DNA from: Thermoanaerobaculia bacterium
GTDB taxonomy: Bacteria; Acidobacteriota; Thermoanaerobaculia; Multivoradales; J023
Reading direction: 5' to 3'
DNA: 46,067 bases
Assembly: GCA_028066595.1 (NCBI GenBank)
Contig: JALCBJ010000045.1
Coordinates: 9,849-55,915 of the forward strand
Below are positions 25,788 through 33,987 of this stretch, piece by piece. How positions within the stretch are numbered: position 1 is the first letter of the stretch; the number at the start of each line of letters is the position of its first letter. A program made the position numbers and the translations under genes. Under the pieces are notes generated by a model, which ran no database searches, had not been told where the DNA came from, and worked only from the letters and a program-made list of their open reading frames with translations.

Positions 25788-26995
25788 GCCATCAGGTCGC
25801 GTCGACCTGCGAAGACGGTGCGGTAGAGAAAAAGTGGATTGCCGATCAGGTAGCGTTTCCAGAGCCGCGATGGCTCGCGCCACAGCCGAAACAGCCATTC
25901 GAGCCCGAGGTCTCGCCAAGCCTGGGGTGCTCTGGGGATCCGGCCGGAATAGAAATCGAACAGACCGCCGACACCCAAGACGACGGGAGCTCCGAGCGAC
26001 CTGTGATGGCGTTGGAGCCAGATCTCCTGGCGCGGTGCTCCCATGGCGACCAGCACGAGATCGGCCCCCGACGCGGAGACCTGGCGACAGACGTCCTCAC
26101 TCTGCTCGCCGCGGAAGTAGCCGTGGTGGGTTCCGGCAATCTGGAGCGAGGGATTCGCGCGACGCATCGCTTTTGCTGCCGCCGCAGCAATGCCCGGTCG
26201 GGCACCTAAGAGGTAAAGGCTCAGTCCGCGTCGACTAGCTTCCTGGCACAACCGAGGAAAGAGATCCGTTCCGTTGACATTGTCCGAGAGCGAGTGTCCG
26301 TGCCAGCTGGCCGCGATACGTAGGCCGATGCCATCGGCGTAGACCCGGTCGGCACTGTGCAGAGCCGTCAGATAGTTGTCGTCCTGAAATGCCTTGTTCA
26401 GGCAATCGGGGTTGACGAAGGCGGCCCGTAGGTTTCGTTTCGCTTCCGCCGCTTCGATGAGCTCGGTCACGGTTTCCGACATGGTTCGATCGTCGATCTC
26501 GACGCCGAAGAGGCTGAAACCGGCGCCCTGCCGCGTGCGCCTTCGGCTGACGAGCGAGGTCAGGAGAGCCTTGACGAGCAGTGCGGGACTGTCGCGCCGT
26601 CGCCATTCGAGTGCCGTCGCGCGTTCCAGGGTCTCGATTCCGTCGTGGGCGATCCCCATGGCTTGTCGTACGGTCCCCAGGGAAACGAGACCGGGCCGGG
26701 CCTCCAGCCGGACGAGGTCTCTGATCGCCAGATCCGAGAGGTCGTCCTTCCCGACCGGCCTCGGGCCGACCCAGGCGTACTCGCCGGTCAAGACATGCCA
26801 CAGTCTCGGTAGCCGACGACCCAGTGCCAAGCCGGCGAAGCTCTTCTGCCGAATCGATATTCCGTTACGGCCCACGACCAGCTCCTCCTCGAGCCATCGG
26901 CCGGTATTCATGCGCCCCCACACAGCCCTGATCAGCAGGACGGGAAGAAGCGCGAGAGCCAGTGTCGTCACGACCAAAACGGAAAGTGCACGCAT
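25784..26995 (-). CDS. Pseudo sugar-transferase fused to WecG/TagA/CpsF glycosyltransferase
   Basis: 403 residues from the ATG at 26995 (an ATG at 27088, two bases after the STAS stop, would add 31). Residues 1-150 are a shortened sugar-transferase domain: a membrane helix (LALALLPVLLIRAVWG), VGRNGISIRQKSF, then RRLPRLWHVLTGEYAWVGPR and a PGLVSLG motif. The FRSM and DELPQ catalytic motifs are missing. Residues about 165-395 are a full GT26 domain: FGVEIDDRTMSETV, VNPDCLNKAF, YADGIGLRIAA, YLLGARPG, MGAPRQEIW and GVGGLFDFYSGRIPRAP. GT26 enzymes add the second sugar (for example ManNAc or glucosamine-type) to the lipid-linked primer. The fusion would tether that enzyme at the membrane near the initiating transferase. 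Confidence 0.85.
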   Translation of the reverse strand: MRALSVLVVTTLALALLPVLLIRAVWGRMNTGRWLEEELVVGRNGISIRQKSFAGLALGRRLPRLWHVLTGEYAWVGPRPVGKDDLSDLAIRDLVRLEARPGLVSLGTVRQAMGIAHDGIETLERATALEWRRRDSPALLVKALLTSLVSRRRTRQGAGFSLFGVEIDDRTMSETVTELIEAAEAKRNLRAAFVNPDCLNKAFQDDNYLTALHSADRVYADGIGLRIAASWHGHSLSDNVNGTDLFPRLCQEASRRGLSLYLLGARPGIAAAAAKAMRRANPSLQIAGTHHGYFRGEQSEDVCRQVSASGADLVLVAMGAPRQEIWLQRHHRSLGAPVVLGVGGLFDFYSGRIPRAPQAWRDLGLEWLFRLWREPSRLWKRYLIGNPLFLYRTVFAGRRDLMA

Positions 26996-27090
26996 CGTCG
27001 TCGACCTGACGTGCTTCCACAGGAGTCGTGCTGAGCACCTTGCGGTGCCAGGAAGCAGGCGAGGATCGTAGGCCGGGACCGGTCGCATCT

Positions 27091-27444
27091 CTATGCGGCC
27101 TGGCGGATGACCGGAGCGGGAAGCGCCGGCTTTCGGGCGAAGCGAAGCGCTGCACTCCGGGACGGCAGGATGTCGACGAAGCGATGGAAGTTCACTTTCC
27201 TCAGAGTCTCCAGCGCCCGACCCGCGGCGCAGGCCAGCGCGACGCCGTGCCCGATCCGGCGAACCTCCTCGATCTCTCGGACCAGTCGAGCCAGCAGTTC
27301 CGGTCCTAGACGGAGCGAGCTCGGAACGGTGACCACGCAGGTACCGTCGCGAGACTCTGTAGACCAGACGTCTTCGCCGTTCTTCCCGACGCGTTGTGCA
27401 GGATGCTGTGAGGCTCGATACTGATCGTTTGTCGAAAGATTCAT
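27091..27444 (-). CDS. Small STAS-like protein, first gene of the leftward arm
   Basis: 117 residues; the ATG at 27444 has GAGGAG upstream. After a polar N-terminus the sequence TCVVTVPSSLRLGPELLARL, an amphipathic helix, HGVALACAAGRALETLRKV and FVDILPSRSAALRFA follow the order of the second half of a STAS (SpoIIAA-like) domain. Where canonical anti-anti-sigma factors have a D-S-S-G phosphorylation motif, this has RLGPE, so the usual phospho-acceptor Ser is absent. As first gene behind a sigma-54-type promoter in a polysaccharide locus it could be a regulatory or assembly partner. The family call is by pattern only and is moderately sure. Confidence 0.6.
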   Translation of the reverse strand: MNLSTNDQYRASQHPAQRVGKNGEDVWSTESRDGTCVVTVPSSLRLGPELLARLVREIEEVRRIGHGVALACAAGRALETLRKVNFHRFVDILPSRSAALRFARKPALPAPVIRQAA

Positions 27445-27511
27445 CTGTGCACTCCTCGAATTGACCGTTCCGGTGTATCGGCCGGCGCTGCGGCTCGGCG
27501 TAGTCCCAGGC

Positions 27512-27527
27512 TGCACAGGCTGTGCCA
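27512..27527 (-). promoter_or_regulatory. Sigma-54 (-24/-12) promoter of the leftward arm
   Basis: On the minus strand the sequence reads TGGCACAGCCTGTGCA: the -24 element TGGCAC is perfect, and GG and GC are separated by exactly ten bases as required for sigma-54. The only deviation is G for T in the -12 TTGC. Predicted start of transcription is near 27501, giving a leader of about 57 nt before the STAS-like gene. Confidence 0.65.
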
Positions 27528-27569
27528 GCCCTCGGGCGCACCAAATCGCTTTAGCGGTTGTTCCGCTTC

Positions 27570-27594
27570 GGCACATCTGAGATCGAGCTGTGTC
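27570..27594. promoter_or_regulatory. Imperfect inverted repeat between the divergent promoters
   Basis: GGCACATCT and AGCTGTGTC, separated by GAGATCG, form a dyad with 7 of 9 matches. A second short dyad, AGCGG-TTGTT-CCGCT, lies just left of it at 27553-27567. Lying between two sigma-54-type promoters, either could be the enhancer site for the NtrC-type activator encoded at 38881. Inference from symmetry and position. Confidence 0.35.
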
Positions 27595-27654
27595 ATTTCG
27601 GATCATCTCGCAGCACTGTTGGCGAAAAGTGTTCCTTTTTAGAGCGATTCGTGC

Positions 27655-27670
27655 TGGAACGCACCTTGCT
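27655..27670 (+). promoter_or_regulatory. Sigma-54 (-24/-12) promoter of the rightward arm
   Basis: The sequence TGGAACGCACCTTGCT matches the sigma-54 consensus TGGCACR-N4-TTGCW at all positions but one, with the exact ten bases between GG and GC. Predicted transcription start is near 27681, about 47 nt before the ATG at 27728, which has GGAGA upstream. Confidence 0.7.
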
Positions 27671-27727
27671 CAATAGGTCGGTGATGCCGCAACTTTCGAA
27701 TGGTCAGCCACAGAACCGGAGACAGCG

Positions 27728-28924
27728 ATGAAAGAAACTCTTACCTTGGCCGTCTTCATCGACGCTTTGGGGTGGGAGCTGGAGCAGCAGCATGGATTCT
27801 TGAACGATGTCCTGACCTTCAAGAAGCCGCTGGATACCGTTTTCGGCTATAGCTCCACTTGCGATCCGACGATCCTGACGGGTCGTCCGCCTCATACTCA
27901 TGGCCATTTTGCCTTCTACACCTACGCGCCAGGTAATGGCGCGTTCCCGAGATCGTGGCGGCATCTCGCTCTACTCCCCGAGTCGATCACTTCCCGCGGA
28001 CGGGTTCGTCACTGGCTCAGCCGGATCGGGCAGCGCTGGTTGGGCTGGGATGGTTACTTTTCGCTCTACAACGTGCCATTCGACCGACTGCACGGTCTCG
28101 ACTACACGGAGAAGAAGGATCTTTATCGGTCGGGTGGCATCCTCGGCGGTCAGCCAACCTTCTTGGATGCGTTTCGATCCTGCGGCGTCGTTCACCACGT
28201 CTCGGACTGGCGCCGGCGCGAGAAAGACAACCTCGAGCTGCTCAAACGGTCGTTGGTGCAAGAGGCACCGTCCTTTGCATACCTCTACCTCGCGGACCTG
28301 GATGGCTTGTTGCACGCACACGGGACCGGCGCGCCGCAGATCGCGGCCAAGCTCGCAGAGTACGAATCTGGGATTCGAGAGCTCCTCGATCTCTCCCAAG
28401 ATCTCTACCGGCGGGTTCGCCTCTTGGTCTTCTCAGACCATGGGATGCGCGATGTGGAGGTCCATAGCGATCTGATGGAGAGAGTCGAGGCGCTACCCTT
28501 GGAATGGGGTCGCGACTACGGAAGTGTCTTCGACTCGACGATGGCGCGGTTCTGGTTCGAGAGTCCGTCAGCTCGTCGACAGGTGGTCTCGTTGCTCGAA
28601 GCGGAGGAGCATGGATCGATCGTCGAGGCTTCCGAGCTCCGCCGCTGGGGGTGCGATTTCTCCGCTGCTCGATACGGCGAGCTCTTCTTCTTGCTTCGCC
28701 CTGGCGCCCTCTTCGTTCCTAGCGATCTCGGTGCTCGCCCGCTCGCAGCCATGCATGGCTATGCGCCCGAAGATCCCGCGTCGACGGCGTTCTTTGGTTC
28801 GAATGAGAGACCGGCCCCCGAACCTGTTGGCCTGGCCGACCTCGCGACGGTCATGGTCAGCGGTACGGCAGCGGAATCGTATTGGGAAGGCTCGCGATCG
28901 CAGTATTGGGAGGTGGCGGCGTGA
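27728..28924 (+). CDS. Alkaline-phosphatase-superfamily phosphodiesterase (NPP-like)
   Basis: 398 residues, no signal peptide, so probably cytoplasmic. The fold is read from its metal motifs in order: AVFIDALGW (first Asp), SSTCDPTILTGRPPHTHGHF (catalytic Thr or Ser region and the TGxxPxxHG pattern of type I phosphodiesterases/nucleotide pyrophosphatases), LADLDGLLHAHG, VFSDHGM and MHGYAPEDP. All metal-binding Asp/His positions seem kept. Family members cleave phosphodiester or phospho-sugar bonds or transfer phosphoalkyl groups; the substrate here is unknown. It is the first gene after the rightward sigma-54 promoter and is coupled (GTGA overlap) to a GT2 and then to a nucleotidyltransferase-fold gene, which suggests a phosphate-containing decoration of the polysaccharide or processing of a nucleotide donor. 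Confidence 0.8.
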   Translation: MKETLTLAVFIDALGWELEQQHGFLNDVLTFKKPLDTVFGYSSTCDPTILTGRPPHTHGHFAFYTYAPGNGAFPRSWRHLALLPESITSRGRVRHWLSRIGQRWLGWDGYFSLYNVPFDRLHGLDYTEKKDLYRSGGILGGQPTFLDAFRSCGVVHHVSDWRRREKDNLELLKRSLVQEAPSFAYLYLADLDGLLHAHGTGAPQIAAKLAEYESGIRELLDLSQDLYRRVRLLVFSDHGMRDVEVHSDLMERVEALPLEWGRDYGSVFDSTMARFWFESPSARRQVVSLLEAEEHGSIVEASELRRWGCDFSAARYGELFFLLRPGALFVPSDLGARPLAAMHGYAPEDPASTAFFGSNERPAPEPVGLADLATVMVSGTAAESYWEGSRSQYWEVAA

Positions 28925-29793
28925 CACTCGAACCCCGGACTTCCGTCGTTGTCCGTTCGTTCAACGATCGCGCCACGGTCGAACAGGTGTTGTTGGGCAT
29001 TCGGGGGCAGTCTGTTTCTACCCGGATCTTGGTCTTCGACAACGACTCCGAGGATGGGACGACCGAGATCGCGCGCAAGCTCGCGGACGAAGTGATCCGA
29101 GTGCCACGGGGAAACTACATTCCCGGTCGGGTGTTGAACGACGCCATGGATCGCTGCGGGGGTGAGTTCGTCGTCTTTCTGAACGCGGATTGCACCCCGG
29201 AAGACCGCGCGTGGCTCGAAGAGTTGCTCGGCGCCGTCGATGGGGACGGGGTCGCCGCGGCCTTCTCGCGACAGATGCCTCGAGCCGGCTGCGAACCCCT
29301 CGAGTCACTCGACATCGAACGCTGCTATGGCGACGGTAGAGGCCAGGAGGCTGCGAGGCACACGTTTTCCATGGCGTCTTCCGCGATACGGCGGAGTGTG
29401 TGGCAACTCCGACCCTTCGATCGAGACCTTCGATATTCCGAAGACGTCGACTGGACCTGGCGGGCGCGACAGCTCGGGTATCGAGTCGTCTATGCCCCCA
29501 AATCGAAGGTGTTTCATTCTCACAACTACTCACTGGCCCAGCTCTATACCCGGTACCGAGGCGAGGGCCGAGCAGAGGCGCGTATCTTCCCATGGAGTTG
29601 GTGGCAGAAGAGTCTGATGCGCTATTCCGTCTTGCCTTGGGGTCGCAAGGTCCTCGCCGATTGGAAACACTGTGCGCGCCATGGCCTGTGGCCAGACCTC
29701 GTTCGCTCACCGCTCTATCGTGCGGTGCAAGCGTTCGGCCGGCGTCGTGGATTCCTGGAAGGTCTCGCAGGAACCCAGGGAGCCGGGAGATGA
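28921..29793 (+). CDS. GT2-family glycosyltransferase
   Basis: 290 residues from a GTG at 28921 that overlaps the upstream stop (GTGA) and has GGGAGG upstream. GT-A fold: SVVVRSFNDRATVEQVLLGI, VFDNDSEDGTTEIA, then the donor/metal motif VFLNADCTPED and a later SEDVDWTWRARQLGYRV, the usual ED acceptor-side motif. No membrane segments. It should add a sugar from a nucleotide donor. The stop overlaps the next start (ATGA). Confidence 0.9.
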   Translation: MTLEPRTSVVVRSFNDRATVEQVLLGIRGQSVSTRILVFDNDSEDGTTEIARKLADEVIRVPRGNYIPGRVLNDAMDRCGGEFVVFLNADCTPEDRAWLEELLGAVDGDGVAAAFSRQMPRAGCEPLESLDIERCYGDGRGQEAARHTFSMASSAIRRSVWQLRPFDRDLRYSEDVDWTWRARQLGYRVVYAPKSKVFHSHNYSLAQLYTRYRGEGRAEARIFPWSWWQKSLMRYSVLPWGRKVLADWKHCARHGLWPDLVRSPLYRAVQAFGRRRGFLEGLAGTQGAGR

Positions 29794-30887
29794 GAAGGCT
29801 GAGCGCCTTGGGCTCGGAGAGCTTCGAGCGGTATTTCTTCGCCGAGCTCCAGGAGATGTCCGACGACCTGGCACACGCTCTGGGAGGTCAGCTTCGAGCC
29901 TTGATACTCGCCGGCGGCTATGGCCGCGGTGAGGGTGCGGTAGTCCGCGTCGGCAGGCGAGAGATGCCGTATAACGACGTCGATCTGGTGCCGGTCGTCG
30001 GGAGACCTCGCCGTCGGTGGCCGTTGCGGGTCCACGCCGTCCGGCGCAGCTGGCAGGACCGCCTGGGGATTCACGTCGATCTGTCGCGGCCCGTGACCGC
30101 GCGCGGTATTCGCCGCTGGCCACATCGCTTGCTCTGGCACGATGTCGTCTGCGGACATCGGGTCTTGTGGGGAGATCGCAAGGCGGTCGGGCGGTCGGCA
30201 CCCGCCTACCTGCGCCAGCCCCCGCCGCTGATCGAAGCGACACGCTTGCTGGTGAATCGAGGTGCGGGCCTGATCGAGGCCACGCGGAGGCTTTTGCTCG
30301 CCCTGCCTCCGGATCCATGCGACGAGGACTTCGTGCGGCGAAACGGCTTCAAGGCCGACTTGGCCGCGATGGACGCGCTGCTGATCGCCTACCGTAGCTA
30401 CCATCCGAGTGTCTTCCAACGGCCGAGTTGTCTACGGCGGTTGCAACGGAAGGTGCCCGGCTTGGCTCGGATGGACCTTCTCCCGGCAGCTCGTCGGGCG
30501 GTTCGTTTCAAGGTATTCCCCTGCGCGGTGCCGGCTCCCATCGACCTTCGGTGCATGGGTCGGCGAATAGCTCGCTTTGCGAGCGTGCTCTGTCATGTGG
30601 AGACCTTGCGCCGCGGACGGGAGCTACCAGGTCTGTCCGCGCTGGCTGGCGATCGCGAGCCGTGGGAGATCGACGAGAATCGGCCCGCGCGGATTCCCGT
30701 CAATATCGTTCGGCAGCTGGGACGAGGGCGACTCGACTGGCGGTCGCCACGTCAGTCTCTGCTTCCGGAAATGGCTCTCCTCCTCGATGAGTCACCGCTG
30801 CGCTCTGCGTCTGTGGGGACGACGGCGACTGCGGCGTGGTGCGAGCGTGCCCGAGACTTTTTCACCCGTTGGACCGAGCTGTCTTGA
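29790..30887 (+). CDS. Nucleotidyltransferase-fold protein
   Basis: 365 residues; the ATG at 29790 overlaps the GT2 stop. Residues 42-49 (GGYGRGEG), N62-D63-V64-D65-L (YNDVDLV) and Asp97 (GIHVDLS) supply the G-G-x-G-R-G, D-x-D and third-carboxylate pattern of the polymerase-beta-like nucleotidyltransferase superfamily, so the catalytic triad looks intact. The C-terminal 250 residues are helical and Arg-rich, with no domain I recognise. It is unlike sugar-nucleotide pyrophosphorylases. It could nucleotidylylate a small molecule, glycan or protein. Its place in a phosphodiesterase-GT2-nucleotidyltransferase string suggests the three act on one phosphorylated intermediate; that is inference. Confidence 0.7.
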   Translation: MRRLSALGSESFERYFFAELQEMSDDLAHALGGQLRALILAGGYGRGEGAVVRVGRREMPYNDVDLVPVVGRPRRRWPLRVHAVRRSWQDRLGIHVDLSRPVTARGIRRWPHRLLWHDVVCGHRVLWGDRKAVGRSAPAYLRQPPPLIEATRLLVNRGAGLIEATRRLLLALPPDPCDEDFVRRNGFKADLAAMDALLIAYRSYHPSVFQRPSCLRRLQRKVPGLARMDLLPAARRAVRFKVFPCAVPAPIDLRCMGRRIARFASVLCHVETLRRGRELPGLSALAGDREPWEIDENRPARIPVNIVRQLGRGRLDWRSPRQSLLPEMALLLDESPLRSASVGTTATAAWCERARDFFTRWTELS

Positions 30888-30896
30888 GGCGCGGCG

Positions 30897-32216
30897 ATGA
30901 AGTGGGTCCTGTTCTTCGCGTTCGCGGCAACCGCCGTACCTGCTTCGGCGGTTCTGGTGGCCGCCGGCGGGAGGTATCGAGCTGTGATGCTTGCTGTGCT
31001 CGCAGTGACGCCGTTCTTCGGCGATCTGGTGAACGTCAACATCATGTCGATGGAGAACTATCGAGGGCCCGATCGCGGGTTCGAGATCAGCATGACCGAC
31101 CTGCTCGGTCTCGGCATGGCGTTGGGTTTGCTGGTCCGACCGACCCGTCTCCGTCGATGGCCGCCCGGGCTGCTTCCGTGTCTACTGCTCTTTCTGCTCG
31201 CCAGCCTGGGCCTGGTCCTGGCGCCGCGGCCACTGGTCGGCGCATTCACTCTGTGGAAAGCGCTCCGCCTCTTCGTGCTCTTCTGGGTCGTCTTCGAGCT
31301 GGTCGAACAGGGTATCGACCACACCTGGCTACTCCGGGCCTGGGCAGCGCTGGGATGTCTGAGCGCCCTCCTGGTGCTCAAGCAGAAGTACTCGGACGGT
31401 ATCTACCGCATCATGCTGCTGTTCGATCATTCGAACACCGTTCCGCTCTATCTGAATCTGGTGATGCCGATCGTTCTTCTCTGGGCTCTGGCCGGGCCGA
31501 CTCCCAGAAGTGCGCTCGACACATGGCTGGGGACCGCAGGTGCCTTGGGAATGGTCGGCGCCGTCACGATGACCTACTCCCGAGCTGGCATAGCCATCGC
31601 GGCAGCCTGTGTCGCCTCGGTCCTGCTGATCGCCTCGATCCGCAGGCCCACGATGCGCAGCATCGGCGGAGCGATGAGTCTGTCTCTGCTCGGCGTCGTG
31701 GGTTTGGCTCTGGTTTCCGACTCATTGATCGCTCGATTCTTGGACGCGCCCAAGTCGAGCGAAGAGGCCCGGCACGAATTCAACGTCGCGGCAGCGGACA
31801 TGGCGTCGGATCACCTCCTGGGCGTTGGTATCAACCAGTTCTCGCTCGTGCTGACCGAGGATGCTCGATATCGGCGAGGCATCGAAGTCATGGCGAATGA
31901 AGAAGAGGCCGGCGTCGTGCACCACGTCTACTGGTTGACCGCGGCGGAGCTGGGGTACCTCGGCCTGGGCTTGTTTCTCGTCGTCTTGGGGCGGTACTGG
32001 CTACTGGCCTGGCAGGTAGGGCTGGGAGGGTCGGGCCTCGCGTCGTTCACCGGTCTCGGAGCAGGGATCGGTTTCGGCGCGGTCCATCTCCAAGGCCTGC
32101 TGGAATGGGCGCTGCGTATCTCGCCCGTGTCCTACCAGCTGGCGATCGTCTGTGGGCTGGTCAGTGGCCTCGCGGTCCGGAGGAAGCGCGTGCGCAGCAT
32201 GGGACGGCGATCATGA
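30897..32216 (+). CDS. Wzy-like polysaccharide polymerase / O-antigen ligase family
   Basis: 439 residues, about 11 membrane segments; GAGGCG precedes the ATG. A large periplasmic loop sits between later helices and contains DMASDHLLGVGINQFS and HHVYWLTAAELGYLG. These are the GxGxNxF and H-N-x-Y/W...E-x-G patterns of Wzy_C/WaaL proteins. It should join lipid-linked repeat units on the periplasmic side. Placed between the nucleotidyltransferase-fold gene and the chain-length gene; its stop overlaps the next start (ATGA). Confidence 0.85.
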   Translation: MKWVLFFAFAATAVPASAVLVAAGGRYRAVMLAVLAVTPFFGDLVNVNIMSMENYRGPDRGFEISMTDLLGLGMALGLLVRPTRLRRWPPGLLPCLLLFLLASLGLVLAPRPLVGAFTLWKALRLFVLFWVVFELVEQGIDHTWLLRAWAALGCLSALLVLKQKYSDGIYRIMLLFDHSNTVPLYLNLVMPIVLLWALAGPTPRSALDTWLGTAGALGMVGAVTMTYSRAGIAIAAACVASVLLIASIRRPTMRSIGGAMSLSLLGVVGLALVSDSLIARFLDAPKSSEEARHEFNVAAADMASDHLLGVGINQFSLVLTEDARYRRGIEVMANEEEAGVVHHVYWLTAAELGYLGLGLFLVVLGRYWLLAWQVGLGGSGLASFTGLGAGIGFGAVHLQGLLEWALRISPVSYQLAIVCGLVSGLAVRRKRVRSMGRRS

Positions 32217-33961
32217 CGAGCCCAGAGCCGCAGGTCGATACGAGGTGGGACGATGACGAGAAGTTGCCGCTCCACGTGCCCACCAAGCTGCTGGCATTGG
32301 CCAGACGTTGGCGTTGGATGGCCATCGTTCTGCTCGCCAGCATGGCACTCGCGGGCCTTGCCGGCATCCTCCTGGGCAGCCGAACCTACCGAGCGGAGTC
32401 GGTGCTGCTCTTCCGCCGCGCTGCGGACAGCGCCGGTGAGATCGGAAAGAGCACCTATCTGGAAACTCAGTTGCACACTGTGAAGCTGCCCCAGCATCTG
32501 GAGATCCTGAGGCAGAGATTGGAGATTCCGGCGTCGCTCGAGGCTCTGGGCTCCGCGACAGGAGCCTACATCCGAACAGGCACCGGGCTGATGGTGATCG
32601 ACGCCCGATGGGAGAGTGCGTCTGGAGCCGCGGAGATCGCCAACACACTGCGAGAAATCTTCTTGGCTTCGCACTTGAGGATGATGGCGCGGGAGGCAGC
32701 GAGGGAGCTCGAGCTCCGGTCGGCGGAGGCTCGGGACCAGTTCGAGGCCGTGGAGATTCAATTGCAACGTCTCGGTGGTCTCGAGGGTGAGGTCCGGCAG
32801 CGCATCGACCAGGACCGGCGTGCGCGGCCCGAGGAGGAGGGTCTCGGGGACGTCAATATTCGCGTAGAACGTCTGCGCGACGCGATCATCGACGACCAGA
32901 AGCAACGCTGGAACGAAGCTGAGCTCACCAAGCGGACCCAGGATCTCGATCGGGTCGGGAGGCTGGCGAGCGGCGGGCTGGTTCCACGATCCGAGCTCGA
33001 TCGGGTGGCTGCCGAAGTGGCGAAGCAGGAGGCACTGACGGTCGATACAGCGCAGACCGGACAGTGGAAGTCCGAGCTCGACCGACTTCTTGCGGTGGCC
33101 CTGCCGAGTGAGTCGGCCACTTCGCCTTCGGCACCCGTCCTGCAGGAGATGCTGCTCAAGGACTTCAATCTGCGGCTCGACAGAGTGCGATGGGGCAATG
33201 CGCTCGCCGAGCTCGAGGCGGCAACGAAGGAAATGGAATCGCTGTTGGCGCAGATTCGGTCTGGTGACGAGACCACCGGCCCGTTGGCCCGTGAGCTGAC
33301 CCGGTTCCAGGTAGTTTCCGAAGCCAGGGCTCCACGCTGGCCCGAGCTCTCTACGCGGCGTACGGTGGCTCTAGCGGTCTGGGTTCTGCTCTCGGGTGCA
33401 GGCATGGCGGGTCTTGTCGCATGGGAGCTCTTGGACACCCGGCTGAAGTCCGCTTCCGAGTGTCAGTGGTACTTCGAAAAAGAGGTACTCGTCGGACTTG
33501 CTCGGGGCGCCTCCGAGGTCGATCCAGCAACGCTACGGCTGTTAGCCGGTCGGCTCTCAAAATATCGCTGCGTCCAGATCATCGGAGTGGCCGCCAGATC
33601 GGACTCGAACCTGGGGCGCCTTTTGGAGCAGATCGCCGAGACCTTGAGGCGAGACGGGTCGAACGTCACGATCATCGATTGTGATCGTTCGCCGGAGGAG
33701 CTTGCCGGTACCGAATTCCTGGAGGCCCTGTCTCGCACCGGCGAGGAAGCCGACCTGATCCTGCTCCGGAGCACGGTTACAGATCGCGACATGAAGCCTG
33801 CTCTGCTGGCGGAGCGCGCCGATGCGACGCTGGTCTTCACGTCTGCACACCACGCCCGCAGGGGGCACATCCGCGCAGTGTTGGAGAGTCTCGAGGGTTG
33901 GGTCGCTCCGATTCTCGGAATCGCAATCGATCACATCGAGCCGGAATTCCTGGCGCTCTGA
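32213..33961 (+). CDS. Wzz/GumC-like chain-length protein with degenerate kinase domain
   Basis: 582 residues from the ATG at 32213 (ATGA overlap). Membrane helix 1 is WMAIVLLASMALAGLAGILL (about 35-55), a long coiled-coil-rich periplasmic region follows (about 60-380, with ERLRDAIIDDQKQRWNEAEL), and helix 2 is about 383-405. The C-terminal 150 residues have the position and strand order of a bacterial tyrosine autokinase/ParA-like domain (VQIIGVAARSDSN, VTIIDCDRS, ADLILLRSTV, ADATLVFTSAHHARRG), but the Walker A lysine loop is gone (GVAARSDSNLG) and there is no Tyr-rich tail. It should set chain length without phosphorylation control. No outer-membrane exporter gene is seen in the window. Confidence 0.82.
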   Translation: MTSPEPQVDTRWDDDEKLPLHVPTKLLALARRWRWMAIVLLASMALAGLAGILLGSRTYRAESVLLFRRAADSAGEIGKSTYLETQLHTVKLPQHLEILRQRLEIPASLEALGSATGAYIRTGTGLMVIDARWESASGAAEIANTLREIFLASHLRMMAREAARELELRSAEARDQFEAVEIQLQRLGGLEGEVRQRIDQDRRARPEEEGLGDVNIRVERLRDAIIDDQKQRWNEAELTKRTQDLDRVGRLASGGLVPRSELDRVAAEVAKQEALTVDTAQTGQWKSELDRLLAVALPSESATSPSAPVLQEMLLKDFNLRLDRVRWGNALAELEAATKEMESLLAQIRSGDETTGPLARELTRFQVVSEARAPRWPELSTRRTVALAVWVLLSGAGMAGLVAWELLDTRLKSASECQWYFEKEVLVGLARGASEVDPATLRLLAGRLSKYRCVQIIGVAARSDSNLGRLLEQIAETLRRDGSNVTIIDCDRSPEELAGTEFLEALSRTGEEADLILLRSTVTDRDMKPALLAERADATLVFTSAHHARRGHIRAVLESLEGWVAPILGIAIDHIEPEFLAL

Positions 33962-33987
33962 CGTTTGATGACAAGAGGAGGGAACTC

